A stretch of 64,000 nt of DNA, from assembly GCF_900626075.1 (NCBI RefSeq), contig NZ_UYZY01000005.1:310001-374000 (forward strand), written 5' to 3'. Origin of the DNA: Clostridium transplantifaecale. GTDB lineage: Bacteria > Bacillota > Clostridia > Lachnospirales > Lachnospiraceae. Below are positions 1 to 7,645 of this stretch, piece after piece. The notes beneath the pieces are model-generated. The model did not search any database and had not been told where the DNA came from. It worked only from the letters and a program-made list of their open reading frames with translations. The position numbers and the translations under genes were made by a program. How positions within the stretch are numbered: the first letter of the stretch is position 1; each line of letters starts with the position of its first letter.

Positions 1-1
1 A

Positions 2-172
2 TGGGGGATTGCGCTGCTCATTCTGGCGTCGCTTATTGCACTTTCCAGATTGTATCTTTTCGTGCATTTTCCGACGGATGTGTTAAGCGGAATGGCCCTT
101 GGAATTTTTATTGGATGGTATATTCACAGAACTATTGAAAAGTATGATTTAAGTGATATACTGAGGCTATAA
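2..172 (+). CDS. PAP2-family phosphatase, C-terminal end (partial)
   Basis: The reading frame is already open at the window edge and gives the last 56 residues of a membrane protein. It contains the C-terminal PAP2 signature: SRLYLFVHFPTDV matches the conserved SR-x5-H-x3-D pattern whose histidine and aspartate form the active site of lipid and undecaprenyl pyrophosphate phosphatases. A hydrophobic helix follows (GMALGIFIGWYI) and then a short polar tail. The substrate cannot be told from this end. The family normally acts at the membrane on phospholipid or undecaprenyl phosphates. The start and the rest of the domain lie outside the window. Confidence 0.85.
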   Translation, partial: WGIALLILASLIALSRLYLFVHFPTDVLSGMALGIFIGWYIHRTIEKYDLSDILRL

Positions 173-183
173 AAAAATAAGAA

Positions 184-282
184 CGCAGAGTAGGTATGCA
201 GGCGTCAAGTGTCGGATGAACAGGGAGTTGACATCCGGACGAAGGGGATTTCCCCGCGGCCTGTATCCCGCATCCCGCTGCA
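184..282 (+). promoter_or_regulatory. Tetrahydrofolate (THF) riboswitch
   Basis: The leader of the folate transporter gene contains the conserved blocks of the THF riboswitch in order: GAGTAG, GCGTCAAGTG, a GGGAGTTG segment, ACGAAGG, CCCCGCGG and a closing CCCGCTGC. The outer helix can form between GCAG at 185-188 and CTGC at 278-281. The class binds reduced folates and represses folate uptake or synthesis genes. Its position directly before a FolT-type gene fits that role. No covariance-model search was run, but the match to the known consensus is strong. Confidence 0.9.
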
Positions 283-295
283 TCGCTGATATCAT

Positions 296-337
296 ATATC
301 TCCTGATGTGGACCGAGAGTTCTGCAAAAGGAGGTAT
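296..337 (+). promoter_or_regulatory. Shine-Dalgarno-sequestering hairpin of the riboswitch
   Basis: ATATCTCCT at 296-304 is complementary, with one G-U pair, to AGGAGGTAT at 329-337, which holds the ribosome-binding site of the gene starting at 343. The hairpin lies just downstream of the THF aptamer. It is the likely expression platform, which points to translational rather than transcriptional control. No run of T follows a stem in this leader. Confidence 0.65.
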
Positions 338-342
338 TTTTT

Positions 343-918
343 ATGAAGAAATTTGTAACTGTTTACCGTGATTCCTACCGTGAGCTTAAAAAGGTCAGGA
401 CAATCACGACGGCCGCCATGTTCATGGCCGTCGCCGTAGTGCTCGGGTACTTTACAATCGAGGCCGGCCCTTATCTGAAAATCGGATTTGGCGCCGTAGT
501 CAACCAGTTTGTATACTTCATGTTCGGACCGGTAGTGGGCGGATTTTACGGCGGTGTACTGGATTTGATTAAGTATATCATCAAACCGACCGGAGCGTTC
601 TTCCCCGGCTTTACGTTTAATGCGATCCTTGCCGGAATTATCTACGGAACGTTCCTGTACCAGAGACCGCTTACGTTTAAGAGAACCCTGGCCGTCCATT
701 TTATCGTAATCATGGTCTGCAACGTGTTTCTTAACACGTTATGGCTCAGTATGATGTCGGGCAAGGGGATTCTGGCGCTGATTCCGATGCGTTTTGTAAA
801 GAATATTATTATGTGGCCTATCGACACGGCCATCTTCTACCTGATTGCGAAAAAGATGGAAGAAGCGGGAATTGTGAAGGCAATCAGGCAGTTCAAGCTG
901 CCGGGCGCAAGAGCCTGA
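343..918 (+). CDS. folT: Folate-specific ECF transporter S component
   Basis: This 191-residue integral membrane protein is the substrate-binding (S) subunit of an energy-coupling factor vitamin importer. Hydrophobic helices run from about residue 22 to the C-terminus, with the AAMFMAVAVVLG first helix and the PGFTFNAILAGIIYG segment typical of the folate-family S components. The ATPase and T subunits are not nearby, as is usual when S components share one energising module. The THF riboswitch in its leader is independent evidence that the ligand is a folate. The start follows AAAGGAGG closely and is not in doubt. Confidence 0.9.
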   Translation: MKKFVTVYRDSYRELKKVRTITTAAMFMAVAVVLGYFTIEAGPYLKIGFGAVVNQFVYFMFGPVVGGFYGGVLDLIKYIIKPTGAFFPGFTFNAILAGIIYGTFLYQRPLTFKRTLAVHFIVIMVCNVFLNTLWLSMMSGKGILALIPMRFVKNIIMWPIDTAIFYLIAKKMEEAGIVKAIRQFKLPGARA

Positions 919-923
919 GATAC

Positions 924-951
924 GCAAACTTTTCGTTGCCACTCAATAAAA
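924..951 (-). repeat. Dispersed 28-base repeat, copy 1
   Basis: The segment GCAAACTTTTCGTTGCC plus CTCAATAAAA recurs in the opposite orientation at 29546-29573 with only about three differences. Both copies lie next to a strong hairpin just after a gene or gene cluster. It belongs to no gene here and its function is unknown. Confidence 0.5.
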
Positions 952-952
952 T

Positions 953-1000
953 GATACTGCCGGCAAAACTTCCAAAGTGGGAGGAGTTGCCGGCAGTATC
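953..1000. terminator. Strong hairpin after folT, possible terminator
   Basis: GATACTGCCGGCAA on the left is perfectly complementary to TTGCCGGCAGTATC on the right, with further partial pairing of the AACTTCC and GGAGG segments inside. It would fold into a very stable stem just downstream of folT. No T-run follows, so it may be a mobile palindrome or a transcript-end stabiliser rather than a classical intrinsic terminator. Confidence 0.45.
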
Positions 1001-1211
1001 CGATCTGCGGCCGTTCAGGGACGCATTGTGCGAAGCAGACCGTAGTCCGCCGTTTTCCTGCTCGCTTAATAGAACAAGACAAAAATAAAAGAATGTGCTA
1101 ATATAATAGTCAGGCATTGGGAAAACTCAAAAACAGGGCGTGCCTTCCATCTGCCCGGGAGAGAATTCCCGAAGAATTATTATAAAAATTATCAGGTAAG
1201 GAGTTAAGGCA

Positions 1212-2039
1212 ATGAGCGAGAATTGTAACCATAACTGCAGCAGCTGCAGCGAGAATTGTGAAAGCCGGACTGCGGAGAGTTTTTTAGAGCCGTTAAATCC
1301 TCAAAGCACAGTCAAAAAAGTCATAGGCGTAGTCAGTGGTAAAGGCGGAGTAGGCAAGTCACTTGTGACATCCCTGATGGCATGCAAGATGAGAGCCAGA
1401 AATTATCGTACGGCCATTCTGGATGCTGATATTACAGGTCCCTCCATCCCCAAGGCGTTTGGCCTCCATGAAATGGTGAAGGTGACGGAAGACAGCCTGA
1501 TGCTGCCGGGCGTGAGCGCAACGGGCATTGAGATCCTGTCTGCCAATATGATCCTGGAACATGAGACGGATCCGGTTATCTGGAGAGGCCCGATTGTGGG
1601 CGGAGTGATTAAACAGTTCTGGGGTGAGGCGCTCTGGAAAGATATTGATTACATGTTTGTCGATATGCCTCCTGGAACGGGAGACGTTCCGCTGACCGTA
1701 TTCCAGTCGCTTCCTCTTGCAGGAATCATCATTGTGACGTCACCGCAGGAACTGGTTTCCATGATTGTAGCGAAGGCGGTTAACATGGCGAAAAAGATGG
1801 ATATTCCGATTCTGGGACTGGTGGAAAACATGAGTTATCTGGAATGTCCCGACTGCGGAAAGAGAATTTCCGTGTTTGGCGAGAGCCATATCGAGGAAAC
1901 GGCTAAAGAGTACGGCATCCCGGTTCTGGCCCAAATCCCGATCAACCCGCAGATTGCAAACAGCGTTGACCAGGGAGTTGTTGAGTATATCGAGACGCCG
2001 TGGCTTGAAAAGGCGGCGGATGTAATAGAGAATGCGTAG
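1212..2039 (+). CDS. mrp: Mrp/NBP35-family iron-sulfur carrier ATPase
   Basis: This 275-residue cytosolic P-loop ATPase probably carries and transfers iron-sulfur clusters. The deviant Walker A motif GKGGVGKS is at residues 43-50, DADITGPS follows, and the FVDMPPGTGD block matches Walker B. A CPDC pair at residues 212 and 215 is the conserved cluster-bridging CxxC of Mrp homodimers. The N-terminus carries an additional cysteine cluster (C5, C9, C12, C16), seen in clostridial members and reminiscent of NBP35. The gene stands alone between two hairpins. AAGGAG lies just before the ATG. A -10-like TATAAT near 1100 may mark its promoter, although no good -35 is evident. Confidence 0.92.
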   Translation: MSENCNHNCSSCSENCESRTAESFLEPLNPQSTVKKVIGVVSGKGGVGKSLVTSLMACKMRARNYRTAILDADITGPSIPKAFGLHEMVKVTEDSLMLPGVSATGIEILSANMILEHETDPVIWRGPIVGGVIKQFWGEALWKDIDYMFVDMPPGTGDVPLTVFQSLPLAGIIIVTSPQELVSMIVAKAVNMAKKMDIPILGLVENMSYLECPDCGKRISVFGESHIEETAKEYGIPVLAQIPINPQIANSVDQGVVEYIETPWLEKAADVIENA

Positions 2040-2052
2040 AATAAACAACTGA

Positions 2053-2127
2053 AATACGGCTGCTGCCGGTTCGGATTCCATAGGAAAGTAACCTGGAATT
2101 CCGGTCCGGCGGCAGCCGTATTTTTTA
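2053..2127. terminator. Terminator between the convergent mrp and transaminase genes
   Basis: AATACGGCTGCTGCCGG on the left pairs with the CCGGCGGCAGCCGTATT arm on the right, followed by TTTTTT. The two flanking genes converge on it, so it probably ends both transcripts. It works best for the plus-strand gene. Confidence 0.85.
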
Positions 2128-2183
2128 TCATAGAAAAGCGGAACCAGGAGAGGAGAACTCTTCCCCGGTCAAGCTTTTTGCTG

Positions 2184-3029
2184 TTACAGAACGGTTGCCT
2201 CGTCAAAACGCTCAAAATAGGAGGACTGCACTTTTTTCCAAAGCTCGGTCGCTTTACCTCCGACGGGATGTCCGTCAATCTCGCTGGCAATGAGGCCAAG
2301 TCTGGAAGAACTGGAAACGATGACCTCGTCGGCCTCCATCATCTCTTTTACGGTGAATGGACGCTCATCTACCGGAATTCCCAGCTTTTTACACTGCTGG
2401 ATCAGATGCATCCTGGAGATGCCGGGGAGGATGTAATGATCGGTGGGATGTGTGATGAATACGCCGTCCTTCAGGATGGAAATATTGCAGGAACTGCATT
2501 CTGTGACAATATCGCCGCGGTGGAAGACACATTCGTCACAGCCTGCCTCATGCGCTTTCTGGTAAGCCATAACATTGGGGATCAGGTTCAGGGTCTTGAT
2601 ATTGCAGTGAAGGAACCTTGTATCCTCCTCGGTGATGAGCTTCATGGTCTTCGAAGGAGAGGCCGGTGCACCGGGTTTCATCATGATCCAGAGATTCGGC
2701 TTAACGGGAGCTTCGGGGAAGGAATGAATCCGGATGGCTGTCCCTCTTGTAAGCTGCCAGTATACGAAAATTTCCGAATCATCCATCTCTTTCAGAAGAG
2801 AAGTGAGAATTTCCGTCAGCTCCTCCCTTGTATAGGGAACCTTCATGCGGAGCAGGCCTGCGCTGTTGTAAAAACGATCCAGATGCTCCTCCAGGGCAAA
2901 GATTTTACCGTTTCTGGCCAGAGTGGCTTCATATACACCGTCACCGAAGTAGCAGGCGCGGTCATTCATTGGGACTTTCATTTCTTCCAGCGGTCCGTAA
3001 GTTCCGTTATAGTATCCGAGATATTTCAT
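2184..3029 (-). CDS. dat: Class IV aminotransferase, probable D-amino-acid transaminase
   Basis: This 281-residue PLP enzyme of fold type IV probably interconverts D-alanine and D-glutamate for peptidoglycan. From the chosen start, the catalytic lysine is K145 (NIKTLNLIPN) and the cofactor-binding glutamate is E177 (VTECSSCN). These are the same numbers as in the well-studied Bacillus D-amino-acid transaminase, which supports both the function and the start. The family usually has VTEGSSSN at that site; here glycine and one serine are replaced by cysteine. The start at 3029 follows AGGAGGTTAC. A longer frame upstream lacks a ribosome-binding site. A branched-chain or aminodeoxychorismate role is less likely. 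Confidence 0.85.
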   Translation of the reverse strand: MKYLGYYNGTYGPLEEMKVPMNDRACYFGDGVYEATLARNGKIFALEEHLDRFYNSAGLLRMKVPYTREELTEILTSLLKEMDDSEIFVYWQLTRGTAIRIHSFPEAPVKPNLWIMMKPGAPASPSKTMKLITEEDTRFLHCNIKTLNLIPNVMAYQKAHEAGCDECVFHRGDIVTECSSCNISILKDGVFITHPTDHYILPGISRMHLIQQCKKLGIPVDERPFTVKEMMEADEVIVSSSSRLGLIASEIDGHPVGGKATELWKKVQSSYFERFDEATVL

Positions 3030-3168
3030 AGTAACCTCCTGTATTAATGTATTTTTGAACACTTGCGAGGTATTGCACGAGCAAAACTTCTGGTTTGAGC
3101 ATACCACAGAGACCTCATATTTGTAAATGAACAGGGAAGGTTTTTAGGAAAATTTAAGGATTCTTTCA

Positions 3169-3197
3169 TTGTTTATACTGCTGCTTTCGGGTATAAT
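3169..3197 (+). promoter_or_regulatory. Promoter of the small alarmone synthetase gene
   Basis: A -35 box TTGTTT is followed, after exactly 17 bases, by a perfect -10 TATAAT about 40 bases before the start codon. Confidence 0.7.
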
Positions 3198-3239
3198 GAA
3201 ATAAGATTACGACCATGAAAAACTATTGGGGTGTTGACA

Positions 3240-3953
3240 ATGAATATTAACTTGAATCCAAACAGCGAACTGACCCAGTTTGCTGTGAATGCACCGAAGG
3301 AAGTTGAGGTTCCGGATACTTTAATCGGAGTGGCGAAACAGTTCCAGGAATGCATGATGCAGTATACCTGTGCGATCAGAGAGGTGAAGACGAAGCTGGA
3401 AGTTCTCAATGACGAGCTTTCCGTCAGGAATTCCAGAAATCCGATAGAGATGATTAAGTCGCGCGTGAAGAAACCGCACAGTATCATTGAGAAGCTGCAG
3501 AGAAGGGGGCTTCCGGTATCTGTGGAATCGATGATGCAGAACCTGGACGACATTGCGGGAATCCGTGTGATCTGTTCCTTTATTGATGATATCTACGAGA
3601 TTAGCAAGATGCTGGCGCGCCAGGATGATGTGAAGGTGATTGCCATTAAGGACTATATCAGATGCCCGAAAGAGAACGGATACAGAAGCTATCATATGAT
3701 TATCGAAGTTCCTGTTTTCTTTTCGGACAGCAAGAAGCAGATTCGGGTGGAAGTTCAGATCAGGACGATCGCCATGGACTTCTGGGCCAGCCTGGATCAC
3801 CAGCTTAAGTACAAGAAGGATCTGGAGGAAGAGGACGCGGCGGAGATTGGACAGGAACTGAGAAACTGCGCCGAGATCATTGCGGAGACGGACTGGAAGA
3901 TGCTGGAAGTCAGACAGCGGATCGAGGAGAAGGGAATCATCATCCAGAGATGA
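3240..3953 (+). CDS. Small alarmone synthetase (RelQ-like ppGpp synthetase)
   Basis: This protein of 237 residues consists of a single RelA/SpoT synthetase domain with no hydrolase, TGS or ACT domains, so it belongs to the small alarmone synthetases. It is expected to make (p)ppGpp from ATP and GTP or GDP. Visible motifs are IKSRVKKPHSIIEKLQRR (nucleotide-binding basic block), DDIAGIRVIC, the GYRSYH loop and VEVQIRT with the catalytic glutamate, then FWASLDHQLKYK. An in-frame GTG lies nine bases earlier; the ATG is preferred because of the GGGG spacing. It is expressed from its own promoter and converges on the next gene. Confidence 0.9.
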   Translation: MNINLNPNSELTQFAVNAPKEVEVPDTLIGVAKQFQECMMQYTCAIREVKTKLEVLNDELSVRNSRNPIEMIKSRVKKPHSIIEKLQRRGLPVSVESMMQNLDDIAGIRVICSFIDDIYEISKMLARQDDVKVIAIKDYIRCPKENGYRSYHMIIEVPVFFSDSKKQIRVEVQIRTIAMDFWASLDHQLKYKKDLEEEDAAEIGQELRNCAEIIAETDWKMLEVRQRIEEKGIIIQR

Positions 3954-3993
3954 TGTGCGGTAACCCGCGTGTCTTGAGTACAGGCCACCGCCA

Positions 3994-4776
3994 TCAATAC
4001 AGATAATAGGACAGGGTTTCGGTAATCCGGAATCCTGTCTTTTTATAAAGACTCACGGCAGCATCATTATCGCCCGATACGTGGAGGAACAGAACATCGT
4101 TCCCCCGGCTGCGCAGAATTTCGATAACAGATAAAAGCGCTTCCTCTCCAAAGCCGCGTCCGCGATAGTCTTCCTCCACCAGGAAGGAATAGAGGCAGAC
4201 ATTGGCGCCGAAAGAAGCCGTCCGGCAGACGGCAATGGGAAGGGGTGCATCAGACTCCAATGAGAACGAGTAGGAGACAGAGGAATCGGGGCCGTTTAAA
4301 GAGCGGCAGATGAGCCGTCTGCCGGACAGCGGCGGGGCGTCATTTAGGCATGGGCAGGAGAGGGCAAGTTCCATTCTGTATTCGCAGGAATCGTATTCCG
4401 CACCGATTGTTTCCAGAACGGGGATGACGGCGGGATCCTGCCCGTCCACCGGAATCAGAAGGCTGGTTTCTTCAAATTCAGTCCCGGCTTCCTCAAAGAC
4501 AGCTGAAAAGTATCCTTTTTTTCTGAAAGACGGATGGGTGAAAGCCAGACATTCGGCCGTTTCATCAAAACCGTCTGTTTCGGGCATAATAAGCGCAAGA
4601 GCGCAGACCAGAACCGGAATGGAAGAGGCGCATTTTTCATAAGCCAGAAAAAATACGGAACCATCCTCAAAAGGAAAGCTGGTTCTTATCGGGTGAAGGG
4701 AGCGGCATTCATCAATAAGATGTCCGATTTCTTTTACCTGCTGCACAGTAAGTCTGTCTGTTTTAATAATCTGCAT
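3994..4776 (-). CDS. Tandem GNAT-family N-acetyltransferase
   Basis: This 260-residue protein shows two GNAT halves. The C-terminal half has a clear acetyl-CoA loop (EEDYRGRGFGEEALLSVIE) followed by LFLHVSGDNDAAVSLYKKTGF. In the N-terminal half (HPSFRKKGYFSAVFEEAG) the loop is degenerate, as is common when only one half is catalytic. The substrate is unknown. The start follows AGGAGATATC. It converges on the alarmone synthetase gene and is read away from lrgA. Confidence 0.85.
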   Translation of the reverse strand: MQIIKTDRLTVQQVKEIGHLIDECRSLHPIRTSFPFEDGSVFFLAYEKCASSIPVLVCALALIMPETDGFDETAECLAFTHPSFRKKGYFSAVFEEAGTEFEETSLLIPVDGQDPAVIPVLETIGAEYDSCEYRMELALSCPCLNDAPPLSGRRLICRSLNGPDSSVSYSFSLESDAPLPIAVCRTASFGANVCLYSFLVEEDYRGRGFGEEALLSVIEILRSRGNDVLFLHVSGDNDAAVSLYKKTGFRITETLSYYLY

Positions 4777-5027
4777 ATGATATCTCCTGTCATGCCTGCC
4801 GCGGGAAAGAATCCCGGCGCGCGGTTATGGTCTGTGTCCGTCTATTCCGCGGTGAAAAAAGGTTTTAATCCAAAACCGGCGGCTTACTGACAACGTTTTA
4901 TTAAGTATAGTACATAAAAGGCAAATTTTTCAACAAATTTTCTCTGAATTTATTGTACTTTTCATATTGTCCTATAAAAAATGGAGTGATAGAATTAAAA
5001 CGTTCAGACGAGAGGAGATATGACAGA

Positions 5028-5402
5028 ATGAAGTACCTGAAAGAAGCTACAATTATTTTTGGAATAACAATGGTGGGAGAAATCTTGAATCACCTGCTTC
5101 CGCTTCCGGTGCCGGCCGGTGTATACGGCCTTTTTATCCTTCTGGTCCTGCTGTGTGCGGGGACGCTGAAGGTGGAGGATGTGTCGGGCGTCGGCGATTT
5201 TTTCCTGGATACGATGCCGCTTATGTTTATCCCGGCAGGAGCCGGTCTTTTAAACAGTGTGCAGGAAGTGAAAGACATTCTGATACCGCTCACCGTGATA
5301 TCAGTGGTTTCCACGATATTTGTCATGGCGGTAACGGGCAGAATGGCCCAGCGTATCATACGGGGAACGGGAAAAAGAAAGGAAAAAGGATACCGCTTAT
5401 GA
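5028..5402 (+). CDS. lrgA: CidA/LrgA-family holin-like protein
   Basis: This 124-residue protein has four hydrophobic segments and the family pattern LPLPVPAGVYGLFILLVLL followed by FIPAGAGLLN. LrgA/CidA proteins oligomerise in the membrane like phage holins and affect murein hydrolase activity, overflow metabolite export and cell death. The start at 5028 is chosen because GAGAGGAGATATG precedes it; an upstream in-frame ATG has no such site. Its stop overlaps the next start (ATGA), so the pair is translationally coupled. Confidence 0.9.
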   Translation: MKYLKEATIIFGITMVGEILNHLLPLPVPAGVYGLFILLVLLCAGTLKVEDVSGVGDFFLDTMPLMFIPAGAGLLNSVQEVKDILIPLTVISVVSTIFVMAVTGRMAQRIIRGTGKRKEKGYRL

Positions 5403-6091
5403 ATCAGTTAGTCGAATCGTCACTCTATTTCGGAATGCTGATCAGCGTGGGAGCCTACCTTTTCGGAGTGTGGCTGAGGAAGAAGACGGGTCTTGCAATC
5501 CTGAACCCTCTGCTGGTTGCGATTATACTTGTAATTGCATTTTTATCGGTATTTCATATTAACTATGAAGAATATAATAAAGGAGCAGGCTTTTTGAGCT
5601 ATCTGCTCACCCCGGCCACAGTCTGTCTGGCCATTCCGCTTTACAGGCAGCTTGAGCTTCTTAAGAAGAACCTGGTGGCCGTGGCAGCGGCAATTGTGAC
5701 GGGAGTGCTCGGCAGCGCCGGCAGTATTTTCGTCATGGCGAAGGCATTTGGCCTGGAGCACACTCATTACGTATCCCTTCTTCCCAAGTCCATCACAACG
5801 GCAATCGGCATGGGCGTCAGCGAGGAAGCGGGAGGTATTGTGACACTTACCATCGTCAGCATAATAATCACGGGAATACTGGGGAATATTATTGCGGACT
5901 GGCTGTTTGGAATATTTAAAATTGAAGAGCCTATGGCTAAAGGCCTGGCGCTTGGGACAGCAGCCCACGCCATCGGAACCGCCAGGGCTTTGGAACTGGG
6001 AGAAATAGAGGGCGCCATGGGCAGCCTGGCTATTGCGGTGGCCGGACTTCTTACCGTGCTTGTGGTGCCTCTTGTGTCGGGGCTTATCTAG
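5399..6091 (+). CDS. lrgB: CidB/LrgB-family membrane protein
   Basis: This 230-residue polytopic membrane protein begins on the ATGA overlap with lrgA. The central LLPKSITTAIGMGVSEEAGG and the ALGTAAHAIGTARALELGE segments are the signature blocks of the LrgB family. It acts together with LrgA, either antagonising or mediating lysis, or moving small metabolites such as pyruvate in some species. No LytSR-type regulator lies nearby, so the regulation is not visible here. Confidence 0.92.
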   Translation: MNQLVESSLYFGMLISVGAYLFGVWLRKKTGLAILNPLLVAIILVIAFLSVFHINYEEYNKGAGFLSYLLTPATVCLAIPLYRQLELLKKNLVAVAAAIVTGVLGSAGSIFVMAKAFGLEHTHYVSLLPKSITTAIGMGVSEEAGGIVTLTIVSIIITGILGNIIADWLFGIFKIEEPMAKGLALGTAAHAIGTARALELGEIEGAMGSLAIAVAGLLTVLVVPLVSGLI

Positions 6092-6185
6092 TTTTTGTCC
6101 CGTTTCTGTGAGGCAAACCTGGCTGAACAGCAACGGGACCGGATGGCGGCTCTGACTGCGGCGATAGAAAAAGGGGGAGACCAGG

Positions 6186-6947
6186 ATGAACCTGTACGAG
6201 GCAATCGGAAGCAGACATTCCGTTAGAAAATATGCGGACCGGGAAGTTCCGGAGAGACTGCAGGCGCAGATTCTTGCATACTTTGAAAAAACCTCCAGAC
6301 TGAATGATCGGATTCGGACAGAGCTGGAGATTCTTGACAACACGAAAAAGAAAGCTGAGGTCAAGGGCCTGTGGAAAGCAGAAGCGCCTTATTACCTGGC
6401 TTTTTACTCCGAACCGGAAGAGGGCTATGAAAGAAACGGCGGTTATATAATGGAACAATTAATTCTTTATATGACGGTCAAGGGTCTGGGAACGTGTTAT
6501 CTGGGCGGAAGCCGGCTGAAACAGCCGGTTAAGAACGGAAAACGCCTCGTGATGCTCGTAGCTTTTGGATGGCCCGAAGGGAAATTGTACAGGGAAAGTC
6601 CCCTTGCCAAGCGACTGCCGTTAAACGAACTCTGTGTCTTCAAGGAGGAAGCGGGAGAGCAGATTAAGACAGTGCTGAAGGCGGCCCGTCTGGCGCCTTC
6701 CGCTTTTAACGCCCAGCCCTGGCGTTTCATCGTGTATGCAGACAGGATTTACGTCTTTGCCAAAAAAAGCAGATTCGCCCTGAATGCGGCGGAGAGTATG
6801 AAGGAGTTCAGTATCGGAATTATGCTTTCACACATCATGCTGGCCGCCGAAGAGCTGTGGATGGAGCTGGAAACAGTGACGGAGGAGCAGTTTGCGGCGA
6901 AGGTGTATAAAAATGGGGATTATGTGGCGACTCTGTCATTACATTAA
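6186..6947 (+). CDS. Nitroreductase-family protein
   Basis: This 253-residue protein of the nitroreductase fold resembles the putative TM-nitroreductase group. It opens with AIGSRHSVRKYADREVP, the FMN-phosphate-binding arginine motif. It later has the second half of the site (AARLAPSAFNAQPWRF), where asparagine-alanine-glutamine contacts flavin, and a C-terminal GIMLSHIMLAAEEL helix. Nitroreductases reduce nitro groups, quinones or enals with NAD(P)H; the natural substrate is unknown. GGGGGAGACCAGG precedes the start. It is the last gene before a long non-coding stretch. Confidence 0.82.
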   Translation: MNLYEAIGSRHSVRKYADREVPERLQAQILAYFEKTSRLNDRIRTELEILDNTKKKAEVKGLWKAEAPYYLAFYSEPEEGYERNGGYIMEQLILYMTVKGLGTCYLGGSRLKQPVKNGKRLVMLVAFGWPEGKLYRESPLAKRLPLNELCVFKEEAGEQIKTVLKAARLAPSAFNAQPWRFIVYADRIYVFAKKSRFALNAAESMKEFSIGIMLSHIMLAAEELWMELETVTEEQFAAKVYKNGDYVATLSLH

Positions 6948-6949
6948 GG

Positions 6950-7190
6950 AGTTGAAAAATGAGGCCGCCGGTACGGCCGGGGACCGGGTTGGTGAGTGAG
7001 GATTTTGAGGCATCAGTTCCGGGCTATGGTCAGTGGTGGGTGGGAAATTCAGAAGATAGAAATCTCCTTCCCCACCGTAACGTTTTCGGCCGGAACTGAT
7101 GCCGTGCAGGTTATCACCCACCATCCGGTCCCTGTAGAAGCTGTTGTAAACGAAATTTTCTGGACAAGATGTGAGAATCGGGAATAACCG
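6950..7190 (+). repeat. Paired-stem intergenic element, copy D
   Basis: This non-coding element starts immediately after the nitroreductase stop. Two nested perfect helices define it. The outer one is GGGACCGG at 6980-6987 with CCGGTCCC at 7125-7132. The inner one is GGCATCAGTTCCGG at 7009-7022 with CCGGAACTGATGCC at 7090-7103. Three other copies in the window (7316-7540, 10248-10612, 10735-11092) share the head ATGAGGxCGCC. In the full copies B and C the same two helices are present but made of different bases, so both arms changed together. Copy D has a short apical domain. No protein-coding potential is credible. Confidence 0.75.
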
Positions 7191-7315
7191 TAAGCTATAT
7201 CTTAGAGAAAAATTTCATTTGCGGCAGCTTCTTTTTTTCGTTTTTTACATATAGTCCTATGAATATAAAAAATTTAAGGCAATTCATAAAGCATTAGTTC
7301 TTAATAGACTAAGTA

Positions 7316-7540
7316 GTGGCTGCGATAAACCCCTTATCCAACTTGACGAAAGGGACAAAGAGCCGATGTTGGGATGGCGGCGGGGCGATCCGTTTCGCAT
7401 TCCACAAGCGGGAGCGGGTCCCCGTAGGAATGTTTCCGGCCCGGATTCCCCCTTCACGACAATCTCCGGCCGGGACTGAAGACCCCCAATCCATCTCTCC
7501 CCCGCTCCCCCACTAGAGGCGTCCCGCATCTCAATTTGCC
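7316..7540 (-). repeat. Paired-stem intergenic element, copy A (incomplete)
   Basis: Read on the minus strand this matches copy B closely: head TTGAGATGCGGGACGCCTCT, then GTCTTCAGTCCCGG, the conserved TTGTCGTGAAGGGGGAATCC block, ATTCCTACGGGGAC, and the tail CTTTCGTCAAGT. The return arm of the inner stem is missing, so an internal deletion has removed part of it. It faces copy D tail to tail across about 125 AT-rich bases, and its head touches the pyrF promoter. The 7190-7316 gap shows no gene. Confidence 0.7.
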
Positions 7541-7569
7541 TTGAAACCAATTTGGACTTATGATAAAAT
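7541..7569 (+). promoter_or_regulatory. pyrF operon promoter
   Basis: TTGAAA and TAAAAT are separated by 17 bases and lie about 75 bases before the pyrF start, directly downstream of the paired-stem element. The pyrE promoter at 12509 has the same two hexamers and spacing. Confidence 0.65.
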
Positions 7570-7645
7570 AAGGAAGATTATAACACGAAAAGAACCACCA
7601 AACACAAGAAAAATGCAAAGCAGCAGTAACCTGAAGGAGGAAATA

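Noticed and set aside
2178..3047. A 289-codon plus-strand frame opposite the D-amino-acid transaminase gene
   Set aside because: The minus-strand gene has the complete catalytic set of its family. The opposite frame has no motif, no ribosome-binding site and a composition typical of an antisense shadow.
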